From Halorubrum cibi (GTDB lineage: Archaea; Halobacteriota; Halobacteria; Halobacteriales; Haloferacaceae), in NCBI RefSeq assembly GCF_900182635.1, contig NZ_FXTD01000004.1, positions 124,001 through 188,000 on the forward strand: 64,000 bases of DNA. The letters run 5' to 3'. The position numbers and the translations under genes were made by a program. Of the stretch, positions 16,419-26,500 are shown in pieces; position 1 is the first letter of the stretch; each line of letters begins with the position of its first letter. The notes below the pieces were generated by a model. The model had not been told where the DNA came from. It ran no database searches and saw only the letters and a list, made by a program, of their open reading frames with translations.

Positions 16419-18095
16419 TCAGTCGTCCCGTCGCTCGCGCATCCCCTGTCTGGTGAACTGCGGGTTCCCCGGTATCGTCCGCCGTTTCTTGCGGAACGAC
16501 CGGTACAATGCGACCGCGAGCGGAGCCGCGAGCAGGAGGACGATCGCCGCGAGCCGCCACTCCTCGGCGAACGAGTAGAGGATCGTCGCCGAGAGGACGC
16601 CGACCGCGAGCAGCACGGAGTAGGCGATCCGCATCGCCAGCTTGTCGAGCACCCGCGACTCGTCCTCGATGGTGACGTCGACGTGGAGGTCGCCGCGGTT
16701 CGCCCGGTCGAGGAACGACTCGGCCTTCGGGGGGACGGTGAAGAGCGACTCCGTCGTCCGCTGGAACTGCCTGCCGGCGTCCTCGGCGAGCTCGCGAGCG
16801 GTCTGCTCGTAGTACCCCTCCGCCTCCAGGTAGTTCGTCGCGGTCGCGATGAAGTCGAACTCGGGGTCGAGCGTGACGCAGACTCCCTCGACGACGGTGG
16901 CGACCCGGAGGACCAACGCGAGGTTGCGGGGGAGCCGGAGCGGGAACTCGTAGATGGTCGACTCCACCTGCTCGATGATCTGATTGACGCGGTACTGCTC
17001 GATCTGCTCGCCGCGGGCGTCGGCGATGGCCAGGTCCATCACCTCGCCCATCACGTCGCGGTCGACCTCCGGCGAGAGCGTCCCCATCGAGATCAGGGTG
17101 TCGAGGATCGCGTCGGTGTCCTGTCTCGCGACCGCGACGTAGAACTCCACGATCTTCTCCTGGACGAACGGGTCGACCCGCCCGGACATCCCGAAGTCGT
17201 AGAAGACCACCGCGCCGTCCGCGTCGACGGCGAGGTTCCCCGGATGGGGGTCGGCGTGGAAGACGCCGTCGTCGACGATCATCTGGAGGTACACCTCCTG
17301 GAGCGTCTCGGCGATCGCGGTCCGGTCGAGCCCCGCCGCGTCGAGCTCGTCGGTCCGGCTGATCTTCGTCCCGCCGATGTACTCCATCGTGAGCACCCGA
17401 GGACCCGAGGCGGCCTCGTAGACCTCCGGGATCCGGATCCGGTCGTCGCCCGCGAAGTTCGCCTTGATCTCCTCGAGCATCTCCCGCTCGCGGCGGTAGT
17501 CCATCTCCTCGCGGATCGTCTTCGCGAACTCCTCGGAGAGGTTCTCGATCGAGAACGCCCGGCCGCCGCCGATGAACCGGCGGACGATCGGGAGCGACCA
17601 GCGGATCGCCCGCAGGTCGGCCTCGACGAGCGACTCGATCCCGGGGCGACGAACCTTCACGGCCACGTCCTCACCCTCGAACCGCGCAGTGTACACCTGC
17701 CCGAGGCTGGCCCCGCTTATCGACTCCGTGTCGAAGTCGTCGAACGTCTCTTCGACGGGACCGAGCTCGTCTTCGAGAACCACCTTCGAGTCCGTCCAGT
17801 CGGCGGGCGGAACGTCGTCCTGGAGTCCCTCGAGCACCTCGATGTAGGCGGGCGGGAGGACGTCCGGCCGTGTCGACAGCAGCTGGCCGAGCTTGATGAA
17901 CGTCGGGCCGAGCGTGAGCAGGATGTCGAGGAGGACGTCGGCGCGCTCGCGCTGGGTCGCCGCGTCAACCTCGCGGCCCCGCCCGAACAGCAGGAACCGC
18001 TTCCGGTCCCGCCAGTAGGCGACGATCAGCGGGGAGAACCGCCGGATCACGACGAAGAAGCGCCAGTAGGCGCGGAGGTTGACCAGCGTGATCAC
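16419..18095 (-). CDS. ABC1/UbiB-family atypical kinase
   Basis: 558 residues. Signature KxGQ motif FIKLGQ (K68, G70, Q71) with STRPDVLP, an Ala-rich nucleotide loop (SGASLGQVY), VAVKVRRPG with the ATP lysine, the catalytic-loop equivalent FHADPHPGN, and DFG as YDFGMSG. Two hydrophobic helices lie at the C-terminus (about 495-540). Family members support ubiquinone or other isoprenoid-lipid metabolism; the haloarchaeal role (quinone or lipid) is open. The GTG start at 18095 lies three bases past the Hsp20 stop, so the two genes are probably co-transcribed. Confidence 0.9.
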   Translation of the reverse strand: MITLVNLRAYWRFFVVIRRFSPLIVAYWRDRKRFLLFGRGREVDAATQRERADVLLDILLTLGPTFIKLGQLLSTRPDVLPPAYIEVLEGLQDDVPPADWTDSKVVLEDELGPVEETFDDFDTESISGASLGQVYTARFEGEDVAVKVRRPGIESLVEADLRAIRWSLPIVRRFIGGGRAFSIENLSEEFAKTIREEMDYRREREMLEEIKANFAGDDRIRIPEVYEAASGPRVLTMEYIGGTKISRTDELDAAGLDRTAIAETLQEVYLQMIVDDGVFHADPHPGNLAVDADGAVVFYDFGMSGRVDPFVQEKIVEFYVAVARQDTDAILDTLISMGTLSPEVDRDVMGEVMDLAIADARGEQIEQYRVNQIIEQVESTIYEFPLRLPRNLALVLRVATVVEGVCVTLDPEFDFIATATNYLEAEGYYEQTARELAEDAGRQFQRTTESLFTVPPKAESFLDRANRGDLHVDVTIEDESRVLDKLAMRIAYSVLLAVGVLSATILYSFAEEWRLAAIVLLLAAPLAVALYRSFRKKRRTIPGNPQFTRQGMRERRDD

Positions 18096-18098
18096 CCG

Positions 18099-18527
18099 TC
18101 AGGCGCCGGCCTCGTCTCCGTCGCCGGCCTCGTCGTGGTCGCCTCCGGTCTCCTCGGCACTCCCGCCGTCGTCGCTCCCCTCGACCGGGATCCGGTGGGA
18201 GTCGGCGTCGGCGCGCTTCGGGAGCGTCACCTCGAGGACGCCACGGTCCATCTCGGCGTCGGCGTCGTCGCCGTCGGCGTCCGGCGGCAGCGGGAGTTCG
18301 GCGTCGAGGAACAGCGGCCGGTCTTCCCGGACGTAGCGGAATCCCTCCGGCGTCGACTTCTCGCGGCGGGCCTCGATGACGATCCGGCCGTCCTCGAAGA
18401 GGACCTCCGTGGTCCCCGCCGTCGCGCCGGGGAGGTCGACGAGCAGGACGTACCCGTCGTCGGACTCGAGCAGGTCCGCAAACACCGCGTCCGGGAGGTC
18501 CCGAAGCGCGTCGCGTAGCGCTGACAT
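18099..18527 (-). CDS. Hsp20/alpha-crystallin-type chaperone
   Basis: 142 residues. The N-terminal helix (residues 1-20) is followed by an alpha-crystallin core: VLLVDLPGA, a DGRIVIEARRE strand pair, a DRPLFLDAELPLPP segment and GVLEVTLPKR, the usual GVL motif. The C-terminal tail is acidic and Gly-rich. It holds partially unfolded proteins for refolding. The ATG at 18527 is chosen because the longer reading frame upstream is arginine-rich and overlaps the next gene. It lies directly upstream of the UbiB-type gene. Confidence 0.85.
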   Translation of the reverse strand: MSALRDALRDLPDAVFADLLESDDGYVLLVDLPGATAGTTEVLFEDGRIVIEARREKSTPEGFRYVREDRPLFLDAELPLPPDADGDDADAEMDRGVLEVTLPKRADADSHRIPVEGSDDGGSAEETGGDHDEAGDGDEAGA

Positions 18528-18574
18528 GGAAGTTGGTACGGTCGCCGCGGCGAAAAACCTGTGGTACCCGTCTC

Positions 18575-19267
18575 TCAGTCGTCGTCGAAGACGTCGCCGA
18601 GGTCCTCGAGATGCTCGCTGACGTCCCGCCCGGTCGACTCCCCGGGAAGGATGTCGCCGAGCGCGCCGCCGAACGCCGCCCCGCCCCAGACGACGGTCAC
18701 CCTGGCGAACGCCTCCAGCGTCGTCGGGTCCTCCGCGAAGAGCCGGCCCCACAGCGCCATCAGCCCCGCGGAGACGATGAACGCGACGGTCAGGACGCCG
18801 ACGAGTCGGCGGGGGACGAGCCCGAAGATCGGCCGGTACACCCGAACGTCCCGGAAGTCGGCGTAGTACAGCAGCCCGGTGGTCACGCCGACGACGAAAC
18901 AGACGTGTCCGGCAAGGTAGACGGGGAGCCCGGCGATCCGCGCCGTCGCGAACCACGCGGCGATCTCGAAGACGCCGCCCTCGACGAGAAGCGGGAGCGC
19001 GAAGACGATCCCCCCGACGAACGACTGGGCGATGTCCCGACCCGTGTACTTGCTGATCCGCGTCGTGAACGCGTCGCTTCCCGGCATCCGTTCCACCAGC
19101 GAGATGGTCTGTCTGACCCTCTCGCGTTCGTGGTCGTCGTCGACTTCCTCCTCCAGCGCGTCCAACTGCGCCAGGAGGTCGTCGATGTCGGGGTTCGTAC
19201 GTCTCCCGTCGCCCGGGGATTCGACCGCCGAATCCGCGGCGTCCCGACCGCCGTCCTCGGTGCTCAT
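18575..19267 (-). CDS. DUF2391 integral membrane protein
   Basis: 230 residues. An acidic N-terminal tail (1-35) with a short coiled-coil-like segment (LLAQLDALEEEVDDD) precedes SKYTGRDIAQSFVGGIVFALPLL, typical of the DUF2391/TIGR02587 family. About five membrane helices follow, then an acidic C-terminal tail. Function unknown. It is 47 bases upstream of the Hsp20 gene in the same direction. A weak prediction is a membrane channel or stress protein; the sequence does not decide. Confidence 0.8.
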   Translation of the reverse strand: MSTEDGGRDAADSAVESPGDGRRTNPDIDDLLAQLDALEEEVDDDHERERVRQTISLVERMPGSDAFTTRISKYTGRDIAQSFVGGIVFALPLLVEGGVFEIAAWFATARIAGLPVYLAGHVCFVVGVTTGLLYYADFRDVRVYRPIFGLVPRRLVGVLTVAFIVSAGLMALWGRLFAEDPTTLEAFARVTVVWGGAAFGGALGDILPGESTGRDVSEHLEDLGDVFDDD

Positions 19268-19333
19268 GGATTCCGCGTCGCCGGCGGCGGGGAAAAAGGT
19301 GCGCGACCGGCGCGGTCGGCGCCCGGGCGGCTC

Positions 19334-20143
19334 TCAGAGTCGCGATAGAAATCCCGCGAGCGCTGAGTTGAACGCGGCCGGCTCCTCCAGCATCGCGAGG
19401 TGGGCGGCGTCGTCGATCTCCGCGTACTCACAGTCCGGGATCCGGTCCGCCAGGAACTCGTGATATCGTGGCGGCGTGAGCGCGTCGTGCTCGCCGGCGA
19501 GCGCGAGCGTCGGTACGGCCACCTCCTCCAGGCGGTCGCGCACGTCGAACCGGAGACAGGTCCGGAAGTCGCGCTCGGTCACCGCCCGGCCGCACTCTCG
19601 CATCGCCGCTCGCGAGCGATCGAGGAGGTCGGCAGGCGCGTCGTGAAACAGCCGGTCCGGTTCGTGTAACAGCGACACCGCCCGGTCGAAGTCAGTCGCG
19701 AGCGCCTCCGACAGCCCCTCGCTCACCGCCAGCTTCGCGCCCGTGCCAGCGAGGACGAGTCCGTCGAGTTCGAGGGCACGTTCGAGCGCGATCCGCAGCG
19801 CGACGGCCCCGCCGAGCGAGCTGCCACAGAGCACGTCGGCGTCGGTCGCCGACGCGACGGCGACCACGTCGGCGGCGTACGCCTCGAGGGTCGCCTCTCC
19901 GGCGGGCGTCTCCACGTCGTCGCTCCCGCCGTGTCCGGAGAGGTCGAGCGCGACGACCGGGAACCGGTCGCTCAGCCGGGCTTGTGCCTTCCAGACGCCG
20001 GCGTTCCCACCGCTCCCGTGGACGAAACAGACCGTCGGCCCGTCGCCGCCGCGATCGAAGCGGCGGTAGGCCGTCCGGCGGTCGTGATGGGTGACCCGAT
20101 CCACACCCGGCGTCGCGTCCGGAGCCATGTCCGGTTGACCCAT
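19334..20143 (-). CDS. Alpha/beta-hydrolase
   Basis: 269 residues. The oxyanion motif HGSGGNAGVW is near residue 41. The nucleophile elbow is GSSLGG. Late acidic and histidine residues sit in GEHDALTPP and DDAAHLAMLEEP, completing the catalytic triad. A cap region lies between about 150 and 200. The closest general types are carboxylesterases, lactonases and 3-oxoadipate enol-lactonase-like enzymes, and the substrate is not predictable. A second in-frame ATG at 20128 is equally possible. Confidence 0.85.
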   Translation of the reverse strand: MGQPDMAPDATPGVDRVTHHDRRTAYRRFDRGGDGPTVCFVHGSGGNAGVWKAQARLSDRFPVVALDLSGHGGSDDVETPAGEATLEAYAADVVAVASATDADVLCGSSLGGAVALRIALERALELDGLVLAGTGAKLAVSEGLSEALATDFDRAVSLLHEPDRLFHDAPADLLDRSRAAMRECGRAVTERDFRTCLRFDVRDRLEEVAVPTLALAGEHDALTPPRYHEFLADRIPDCEYAEIDDAAHLAMLEEPAAFNSALAGFLSRL

Positions 20144-20289
20144 GCACGCGGGAGAGATTAAACGGGGGGCTTCTCCAAAACGGAGGCCCGCTCCACGATC
20201 TGTCCGTCGAACGCGGCGACTCGGACCCGAACCGCAATACTACCGTTCAAGCGTCGATATTCTCACGTCATGCGATTTTATCCGGTTAG

Positions 20290-20297
20290 TTTAAATA
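20290..20297 (+). promoter_or_regulatory. TATA box of the Hsp20-like/cdc48 operon
   Basis: TTTAAATA in GGTTAGTTTAAATACTTTCG, 33 bases before the ATG at 20323. One of the best TATA boxes in the window, consistent with high expression. Confidence 0.7.
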
Positions 20298-20305
20298 CTT
20301 TCGCG

Positions 20306-20322
20306 CCTAACTTGTGGTTAGG
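20306..20322. promoter_or_regulatory. Inverted repeat before the operon start
   Basis: CCTAAC-TTGTG-GTTAGG is a perfect 6-bp dyad ending one base before the ATG. A further GGTTAG lies just before the TATA box. It could be an operator that blocks the start site. Confidence 0.5.
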
Positions 20323-20574
20323 ATGACTACCAGACAGACCCGATCGGTCGGCGACGGTTCGCTCCTTCGCCGGTACGAGTACGATGACGGGTGGGTCGTC
20401 GCCGCCGACGTCGGCGTCGACGACGAATCGATCAGCGTCGACACCGTCGGCGACACGGCGATCGTCGTGATCGAGCGCGACGAGGAGTCGGTCGAGTCGG
20501 AGTTCGAACTGCCCGGCGAGGCCCGGGACGTCTCGGTGACGAACGGCGTGTTGACGATCGAGGGAGACCGATGA
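20323..20574 (+). CDS. Hsp20-like small protein coupled to Cdc48 (DUF7127-like)
   Basis: 83 residues with the outline of a shortened alpha-crystallin domain: [13 protein letters not shown], a [10 protein letters not shown] strand pair and a C-terminal GVLTIEGDR, the GVL-type motif of small heat-shock proteins. No long N- or C-terminal tails, so it may not build the usual oligomers. The ATG at 20323 is preceded by a strong TATA box and a dyad. Its stop overlaps the cdc48 start (ATGA), so it is translated with the unfoldase. A role as an adaptor or co-chaperone of Cdc48 is inference. Confidence 0.72.
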   Translation: MTTRQTRSVGDGSLLRRYEYDDGWVVAADVGVDDESISVDTVGDTAIVVIERDEESVESEFELPGEARDVSVTNGVLTIEGDR

Positions 20575-22844
20575 AACTCACCGTCAAACCGCTGAAACAG
20601 AAGGACGCCGGCCGCCGGCTCGCGGCGATAGACCGCGTCGCGGCCGAGGAGCTCGGGCTCTCCGGCGGCGACTTCATTCGCGTCCAGGGCTCCGAGGGAG
20701 CCGCGATCGCGCGCGTCTGGCCCGGATACCCCGAGGACGACGGGACCGGCGTGGTCCGGATCGACGGGAAGCTCCGCCAGGAGGCGAGCGTCGGCATCGA
20801 CGACCGCGTGACGCTCGAGCAGGTCGACGTCGAGCCCGCCGACCGGATCACGATCGCTTTACCCCAGCGCCTCGGGATCCGGGGCAACATCGACGCGCTG
20901 ATCCGTCGCGAGCTCGGCGGCCAGCCCGTCACCGAGGGCCAGAACGTCAAGCTCCCGCTCGGCTTCGGCTTCATGGGCGGGCAGTCGCAGGCGGTTCCGC
21001 TGAAGGTCGCGGGAACGTCGCCATCGGGGACCGTCGTGGTCACCGATTCGACGGATATCGAGATCTCCGAGAAGCCCGCGGAGGAGATCGTCGGCGGCAC
21101 GGGCGCGCCGGAGGGCGCGGCCGCGGACGGCTCTCCCGACGTCACCTACGAGGACATCGGCGGGCTCGACGAGGAGCTCGAGCAGGTCCGCGAGATGATC
21201 GAGCTGCCGATGCGCCACCCCGAGCTGTTCAAGCGGCTCGGCATCGACCCGCCGAAGGGCGTCCTGCTCCACGGTCCGCCGGGGACGGGGAAGACCCTGA
21301 TCGCGAAGGCGGTCGCCAACGAGATCGACGCCAGCTTCCACACGATCTCCGGCCCGGAGATCATGTCGAAGTACTACGGCGAGAGCGAGGAGCAGCTCCG
21401 TGACGTCTTCGAGGAGGCCACCGAGGAGGCCCCCGCGATCGTGTTCATGGACGAACTCGACTCCATCGCCCCCAAACGCGAGGAGGCCGGCGGCGACGTG
21501 GAACGCCGCGTCGTGGCCCAGCTGCTCTCGCTGATGGACGGGCTCGAGGAGCGCGGCGAGGTGGTCGTGATCGGCGCGACCAACCGCGTCGACGCGATCG
21601 ACCCCGCGCTCCGGCGGGGCGGCCGGTTCGACCGCGAGATCGAGGTCGGCGTCCCCGACCGCGACGGCCGCAAGGAGATCCTGCAGGTCCACACGCGGAA
21701 CATGCCGCTCGTCGACGGGATCGACTTGGACGAGTACGCCGAGAACACCCACGGCTTCGTCGGCGCGGACCTCGAGTCGCTGGCGAAGGAGTCGGCGATG
21801 CACGCGCTCCGCCGGATCCGCCCGCAGCTCGACCTCGAGAGCGACGAGATCGACGCGGACGTGTTGAACTCGATCCAGGTCACCGAGAGCGACTTCAAGG
21901 AGGCGATGAAGGGCATCGAGCCCTCCGCGCTCCGGGAGGTGTTCGTCGAGGTGCCCGACGTCACCTGGAACGACGTCGGCGGGCTCGGCGACACCAAAGA
22001 GCGGCTGCGCGAGACGATCCAGTGGCCCCTCGAGTACCCCGAGGTGTTCGACCAGTTGGACATGGCCGCCGCGAAGGGCGTGTTGATGTACGGTCCGCCC
22101 GGAACCGGGAAGACCCTGCTCGCGAAGGCGGTCGCCAACGAGAGCGAGTCGAACTTCATCTCGATCAAGGGGCCGGAACTGCTGAACAAGTTCGTGGGCG
22201 AGTCCGAGAAGGGCGTCCGCGAGGTGTTCTCGAAGGCCCGCGAGAACGCGCCGACGATCGTGTTCTTCGACGAGATCGACTCGATCGCGACCGAGCGCGG
22301 TAAGAACTCCGGCGACTCCGGCGTCGGCGAGCGCGTCGTCTCCCAGCTGCTCACGGAGCTCGACGGGCTCGAGTCGCTGGAGGACGTCGTCGTGATCGCG
22401 ACGACGAACCGTCCGGACCTGATCGACTCGGCGCTGCTCCGGCCCGGCCGGCTCGACCGGCACGTCCATGTTCCCGTCCCGGACGAGGAGGGTCGCCGGA
22501 AGATCCTCGAGGTCCACACCCGCGAGAAGCCGCTCGCGGACGACGTCGACCTCGACGCGATCGCCCGCAAGACCGAGGGGTACGTCGGCGCGGACCTCGA
22601 GGCGGTGGCCCGCGAGGCGTCGATGAACGCCTCTCGGGAGTTCATCGCCAGCGTCTCGCGCGAGGAGGTCGGCGAGTCCGTCGGCAACGTCCGCGTGACG
22701 ATGGCCCACTTCGAGGACGCCCTCGACGAGGTGAACCCGAGCGTCACCCCGGAGACCCGCGAACGCTACGCGGAGATCGAAAAGCAGTTCCAGCGCTCCG
22801 AGGTCGACGATCCGGCCGAATCCGAGTTCGGCGCGTTCCAGTAG
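20571..22844 (+). CDS. cdc48: Cdc48/p97 (VAT-type) AAA+ unfoldase
   Basis: 757 residues, full length for archaeal Cdc48. N domain about 1-185 (double-psi barrel and four-stranded part). D1 ATPase has Walker A GPPGTGKT near residue 238, Walker B IVFMDELD and an [11 protein letters not shown] arginine-finger area. D2 has a second [16 protein letters not shown] and [10 protein letters not shown]. The hexamer extracts and unfolds proteins, often for the proteasome. It follows and overlaps the Hsp20-like gene. No C-terminal HbYX proteasome motif is evident; the end reads EFGAFQ. Confidence 0.97.
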   Translation: MKLTVKPLKQKDAGRRLAAIDRVAAEELGLSGGDFIRVQGSEGAAIARVWPGYPEDDGTGVVRIDGKLRQEASVGIDDRVTLEQVDVEPADRITIALPQRLGIRGNIDALIRRELGGQPVTEGQNVKLPLGFGFMGGQSQAVPLKVAGTSPSGTVVVTDSTDIEISEKPAEEIVGGTGAPEGAAADGSPDVTYEDIGGLDEELEQVREMIELPMRHPELFKRLGIDPPKGVLLHGPPGTGKTLIAKAVANEIDASFHTISGPEIMSKYYGESEEQLRDVFEEATEEAPAIVFMDELDSIAPKREEAGGDVERRVVAQLLSLMDGLEERGEVVVIGATNRVDAIDPALRRGGRFDREIEVGVPDRDGRKEILQVHTRNMPLVDGIDLDEYAENTHGFVGADLESLAKESAMHALRRIRPQLDLESDEIDADVLNSIQVTESDFKEAMKGIEPSALREVFVEVPDVTWNDVGGLGDTKERLRETIQWPLEYPEVFDQLDMAAAKGVLMYGPPGTGKTLLAKAVANESESNFISIKGPELLNKFVGESEKGVREVFSKARENAPTIVFFDEIDSIATERGKNSGDSGVGERVVSQLLTELDGLESLEDVVVIATTNRPDLIDSALLRPGRLDRHVHVPVPDEEGRRKILEVHTREKPLADDVDLDAIARKTEGYVGADLEAVAREASMNASREFIASVSREEVGESVGNVRVTMAHFEDALDEVNPSVTPETRERYAEIEKQFQRSEVDDPAESEFGAFQ

Positions 22845-22867
22845 GCCGTCACGCGGAGGCGGTCGAT

Positions 22868-22883
22868 CTTTCGGATTTTTAGA
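22868..22883. terminator. T-rich convergent terminator
   Basis: TTTCGGATTTTTAGAT between the ends of cdc48 (+) and the small membrane gene (-), flanked by GATCT/AGATC. T-tracts end archaeal transcription; it overlaps the stop of the minus-strand gene. Confidence 0.4.
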
Positions 22884-23091
22884 TCACTCCCGCCGTCGAC
22901 AGCAGGAAGAGCGCGGCGACGACGACGATCCCGATCGTGACGAGTCGCCACGCGAGCTTCAACACGAACTTCCCGAGCACGATCACGACCGCGATGGCCA
23001 CGAGCGCGACGAGCAGCTGGCCCATCGGGCTGGCGAGGATCCCGGCCTGAAGCGGTATCGACGTCGCGTGAGCGGCGAGCGGAGCGGTCAT
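22879..23091 (-). CDS. Small two-helix membrane protein, unknown
   Basis: 70 residues with two hydrophobic helices (about 22-42 and 47-66). Ala/Val/Ile-rich, with two lysines and an arginine between the helices. No family recognised. The ATG at 23091 is about 26 bases from a TATA-like ACTTATA (near 23113-23121 on the complement) and so fits a leaderless start better than the in-frame GTG at 23103. It converges with cdc48 and diverges from nrdJ. Confidence 0.65.
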   Translation of the reverse strand: MTAPLAAHATSIPLQAGILASPMGQLLVALVAIAVVIVLGKFVLKLAWRLVTIGIVVVAALFLLSTAGVI

Positions 23092-23547
23092 GTCCCCGAG
23101 CACGGCGAGCCTCGGTATAAGTTTGTGGGAGCGGCACCCGGTGCCCTCGCCGCTCTATTTTGACATGTTCGTGATATATCTCGCGGTGATCGTGGCCGTA
23201 TCCGTCCCGACAGATCGGATCCGAACCCGATGTCGCCCCGTATTCTCGATGGTAATCCCATCGACAATACCCCCTTCTGTTCGAATGCGAACTCGTCTCT
23301 GTCACACGGTTTCGGCGAGATCGGACCAGTTTCACTCCGGTCTGACTACCCTTATGTTCTCGGACCCCGTTCGTTTCCGACGTACTCGAATTCGGCGTCA
23401 GACGGACGGCACGAACGTTACATAACGAACCGCACATATCGATGCCTATCGGGTCCGGACATCCGAACGTACAAGGGCCCGCCTCGCCAGTACACCAACA
23501 CTACAGATGATCCATATCCCACGCCAACCGAGCGGGGTGACCGTCGA
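23092..23547. other. Long A+T-richer region upstream of nrdJ
   Basis: About 450 bases without a credible gene between divergent starts. It is visibly less G+C-rich than coding sequence. The nrdJ frame is open back to 23230 but that part looks random (many Ser/Asn/Tyr/Arg). No obvious NrdR box or known riboswitch was found. Confidence 0.55.
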
Positions 23548-26500
23548 ATGAGCAGCGACGGCGTCTCCGCGGACGAGCTCGAACTGCCGATCAAACGCAC
23601 CACGGGCGAGACGATGGAGGAGCGTCTCACGGACAACGCCTACCACAACATCCTCCCCGCGCGCTACCTCCGAAAGGACGCCGACGGGGAGCCGGTCGAG
23701 ACGCAGGAGGAGCTGTTCGACCGCGTCGCGCGCAACGTCGCGCTCGCGGAGGCTGTCTTCGAAGCCGAAACCCAGGGCACCGAGGTCACCGTCACGCCCG
23801 ACCAGCTCAAGCCCGACCACCCGCGCCGGGACGAGCTCGCCGAGGAGGTCTTCGGCGCGGGCGTCTCCGCCGACGACGACGCGGAGGCGGTGCTTTCGGC
23901 ACACAACGTGAACAAGTTCGCGTACGACACGGTCGTCCCCGAGCTTCCCGAGGGGGTCCGCGAGCACGTCGAGGAGACCGCGGCGACGTTCCGCGACGGG
24001 ATGGAGTCGCTCTCGTTCATGCCGAACTCGCCCACCCTGATGAACGCGGGCGACGAGCTCCAGCAGCTCTCGGCGTGTTTCGTCGACTCGCCCGGCGACG
24101 ACATCACCGACATCCACCAGACGGCCAAGGAGGCCGCGGAGGTCTTCCAGAGCGGCGGCGGCATGGGATACGCATTCTGGAAGCTGCGCCCGTACGGCGA
24201 CGCGGTCGGCTCCACCGGCGGCATCGCCTCCGGGCCGATCACGTTCATGCGCACCTTCGACCAGATGTGCGAGACGATCGCACAGGGCGGCGCGCGCCGC
24301 GGCGCGCAGATGGGCGTCATGCGCGTCTCCCATCCGGACGTCATCCAGTTCATCCACTCGAAGAACAAGGACGTCTCGTTGGCCCACTCGCTGCGGCTCA
24401 ACGACCCCGACGACTTCACGCACAACTCCTTCGCGGACGCTCTGGAGGAGGCCCGCGAACTCATCGACGACGAGGGGCGCGTCCCCGAGCACCTCCGGAA
24501 CGCGGTGGAGGGGCACCTCTCGAATTTCAACATCAGCGTCGGCGTCACCGACGACTTCATGGAGGCGTTATACAACGACGAGGAGTTCACCTTCACCAAC
24601 CCGCGCACGGAGGAGCCCCACGTCGCCACGCCGGAGACGAAGGAGATCTACGAGATGTTCGGTCTCGGCGAGCACGTCGAGGTCGGCGAGGTCCTCTCGA
24701 TCCCGGCTCAGGAGCTCTGGGACGACATGATCGAGGGCGCCCACGAGAACGGCGAGCCCGGCGTCATCTACCTCGAACGGGTGAACAAGGAACACTCCTT
24801 CGACGTGGAGGAGAACCCCGATCACCGCATCCTCGCGACCAACCCTTGTGTCACTGGCGACACGCTGATCAGTACCGAAAACGGGCTCGTCGAAGCCGAG
24901 GAACTCTACGAACAAGGAATCGCGCGCGACGTCGTCGTCGACGGACGCCTCAGCGAAGAGACGCTCAAGGAGGCGAGCAGCGTCTACAAAACCGGCGAGA
25001 AGGACGTTTATAAGCTCACCACTGAAGAGGGGTACGAACTCCGTCTGACCGCTGATCACCGCGTCATGACCGACGACGGATGGGCCGAAGCCGGCGATCT
25101 CGGCGCGGGCGACACGGTCCACATCCAGAACCGGAAAGGCTCGTTCGGTCAGCACGGAACCGCTGCGGAGGGCCGCGTACTCGGGTGGATGGTCGGTGAC
25201 GGTCACCTCAAAAACGACGAGGAGCGTGCCGTTCTCAACTTCTACGACGAGGACACCGAAGTCTCGGGATCGTTCGCCGCCGACGTGAACGAGGTCGTTC
25301 GCGAGCCCGTCGGTAACGCCGACTACGAAGTCGGAGTCAGCGATATCTCCAGGGGAGACGACTACCGCGGCCCACAGGCCGTCGAACAGCGGATCCGTTC
25401 CGCTCGGCTGTACGAGTACGCCGAGAAAGCCGGCTTAGTCGACGAGAAACACCAGGTTCCCGAAGCGGTAATGCGCGGCAGCGAGGAGATGGCACGTGGC
25501 TACCTCCGTGCGTTGTTCTCCGCGGACGGCGGCGTTCAGGGGAACGTCGAGAAGGGCGTTTCCGTCCGACTCACGAGCACCAGCACCGACCTGTTAAAAC
25601 AGGTCCAGCGACTCCTGCTCAACTTCGGGATCTTCAGCAAGATCTACGAGGAGCGCCACGAGGCGGGCATCCAGGAGATGCCCGACGGAAAGGGCGGAAC
25701 GGCGGAATACGATCGACAGGCGGATCACGATCTCGTCGTTTCTAAGGACAACCTCGTCCGGTTTACTGAGGAGATCGGGTTCCTCCTCGATTCGAAACAG
25801 GACGCACTTGATGAGCGTCTCGCGAACTACGATCGCGGGCCGTACAGCGAGGGGTTCGAAGCGACCGTTTCCGCAGTCGAGAGGGACGGCAACGAGGCGG
25901 TTTACGATCTGACGGAACCCGAAACGAGCTCGTTCATCGCGAACGGCCTCGTGGTTCACAATTGCGGAGAGCAGCCGCTTGAGGAGTACGAGGCCTGTAA
26001 CCTCGGTCACATCAACCTCTCGACGCTGGCGGCGGAGGGCGCGCCCGACTGGCGGGTCTGGAGCGAGGAGCACGCGGACGAGTACGACACCCACGAGGCG
26101 GCGGTCGACGCCTTCCTCGCGGAGGCGATCGACTTCGAGGAGTTCGACGACCGCATCGAGTACGGCACGCGCTTTTTGGAGAACGTCGTCACGATGTCGG
26201 ACTTCCCGGTCGAGAAGATCGAACAGAAGGTCCGGGACATGCGGAAGATCGGCCTCGGGATCATGGGGCTCGCCCAATTGTACATCCAGCTCGGCGTCAC
26301 GTACGGCTCCGAGGAGGGCAACGAGGTCGCCCGCCAGCTGATGACCCACATCAACCACGAGTCGAAGGCGACCTCCCACGAGCTCGCCGAACAGCGCGGC
26401 GTCTTCAACGACTGGGCGGACTCGAAGTACGCGAACCCGACCGAACACCGCGAGTGGTTCGAACACCACACCGGGCTCGACGCCGACGAGTGGGAAGACG

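Noticed and set aside
23230-23547. 106-codon N-terminal extension of nrdJ
   Set aside because: It is open in frame but the composition (many Asn, Ser, Tyr, Arg) differs from haloarchaeal proteins and the canonical N-terminus begins at 23548.
23092-23547. Cobalamin riboswitch before nrdJ
   Set aside because: No conserved B12-box or multi-helix outline was recognised, and I know of no such riboswitch in haloarchaea.
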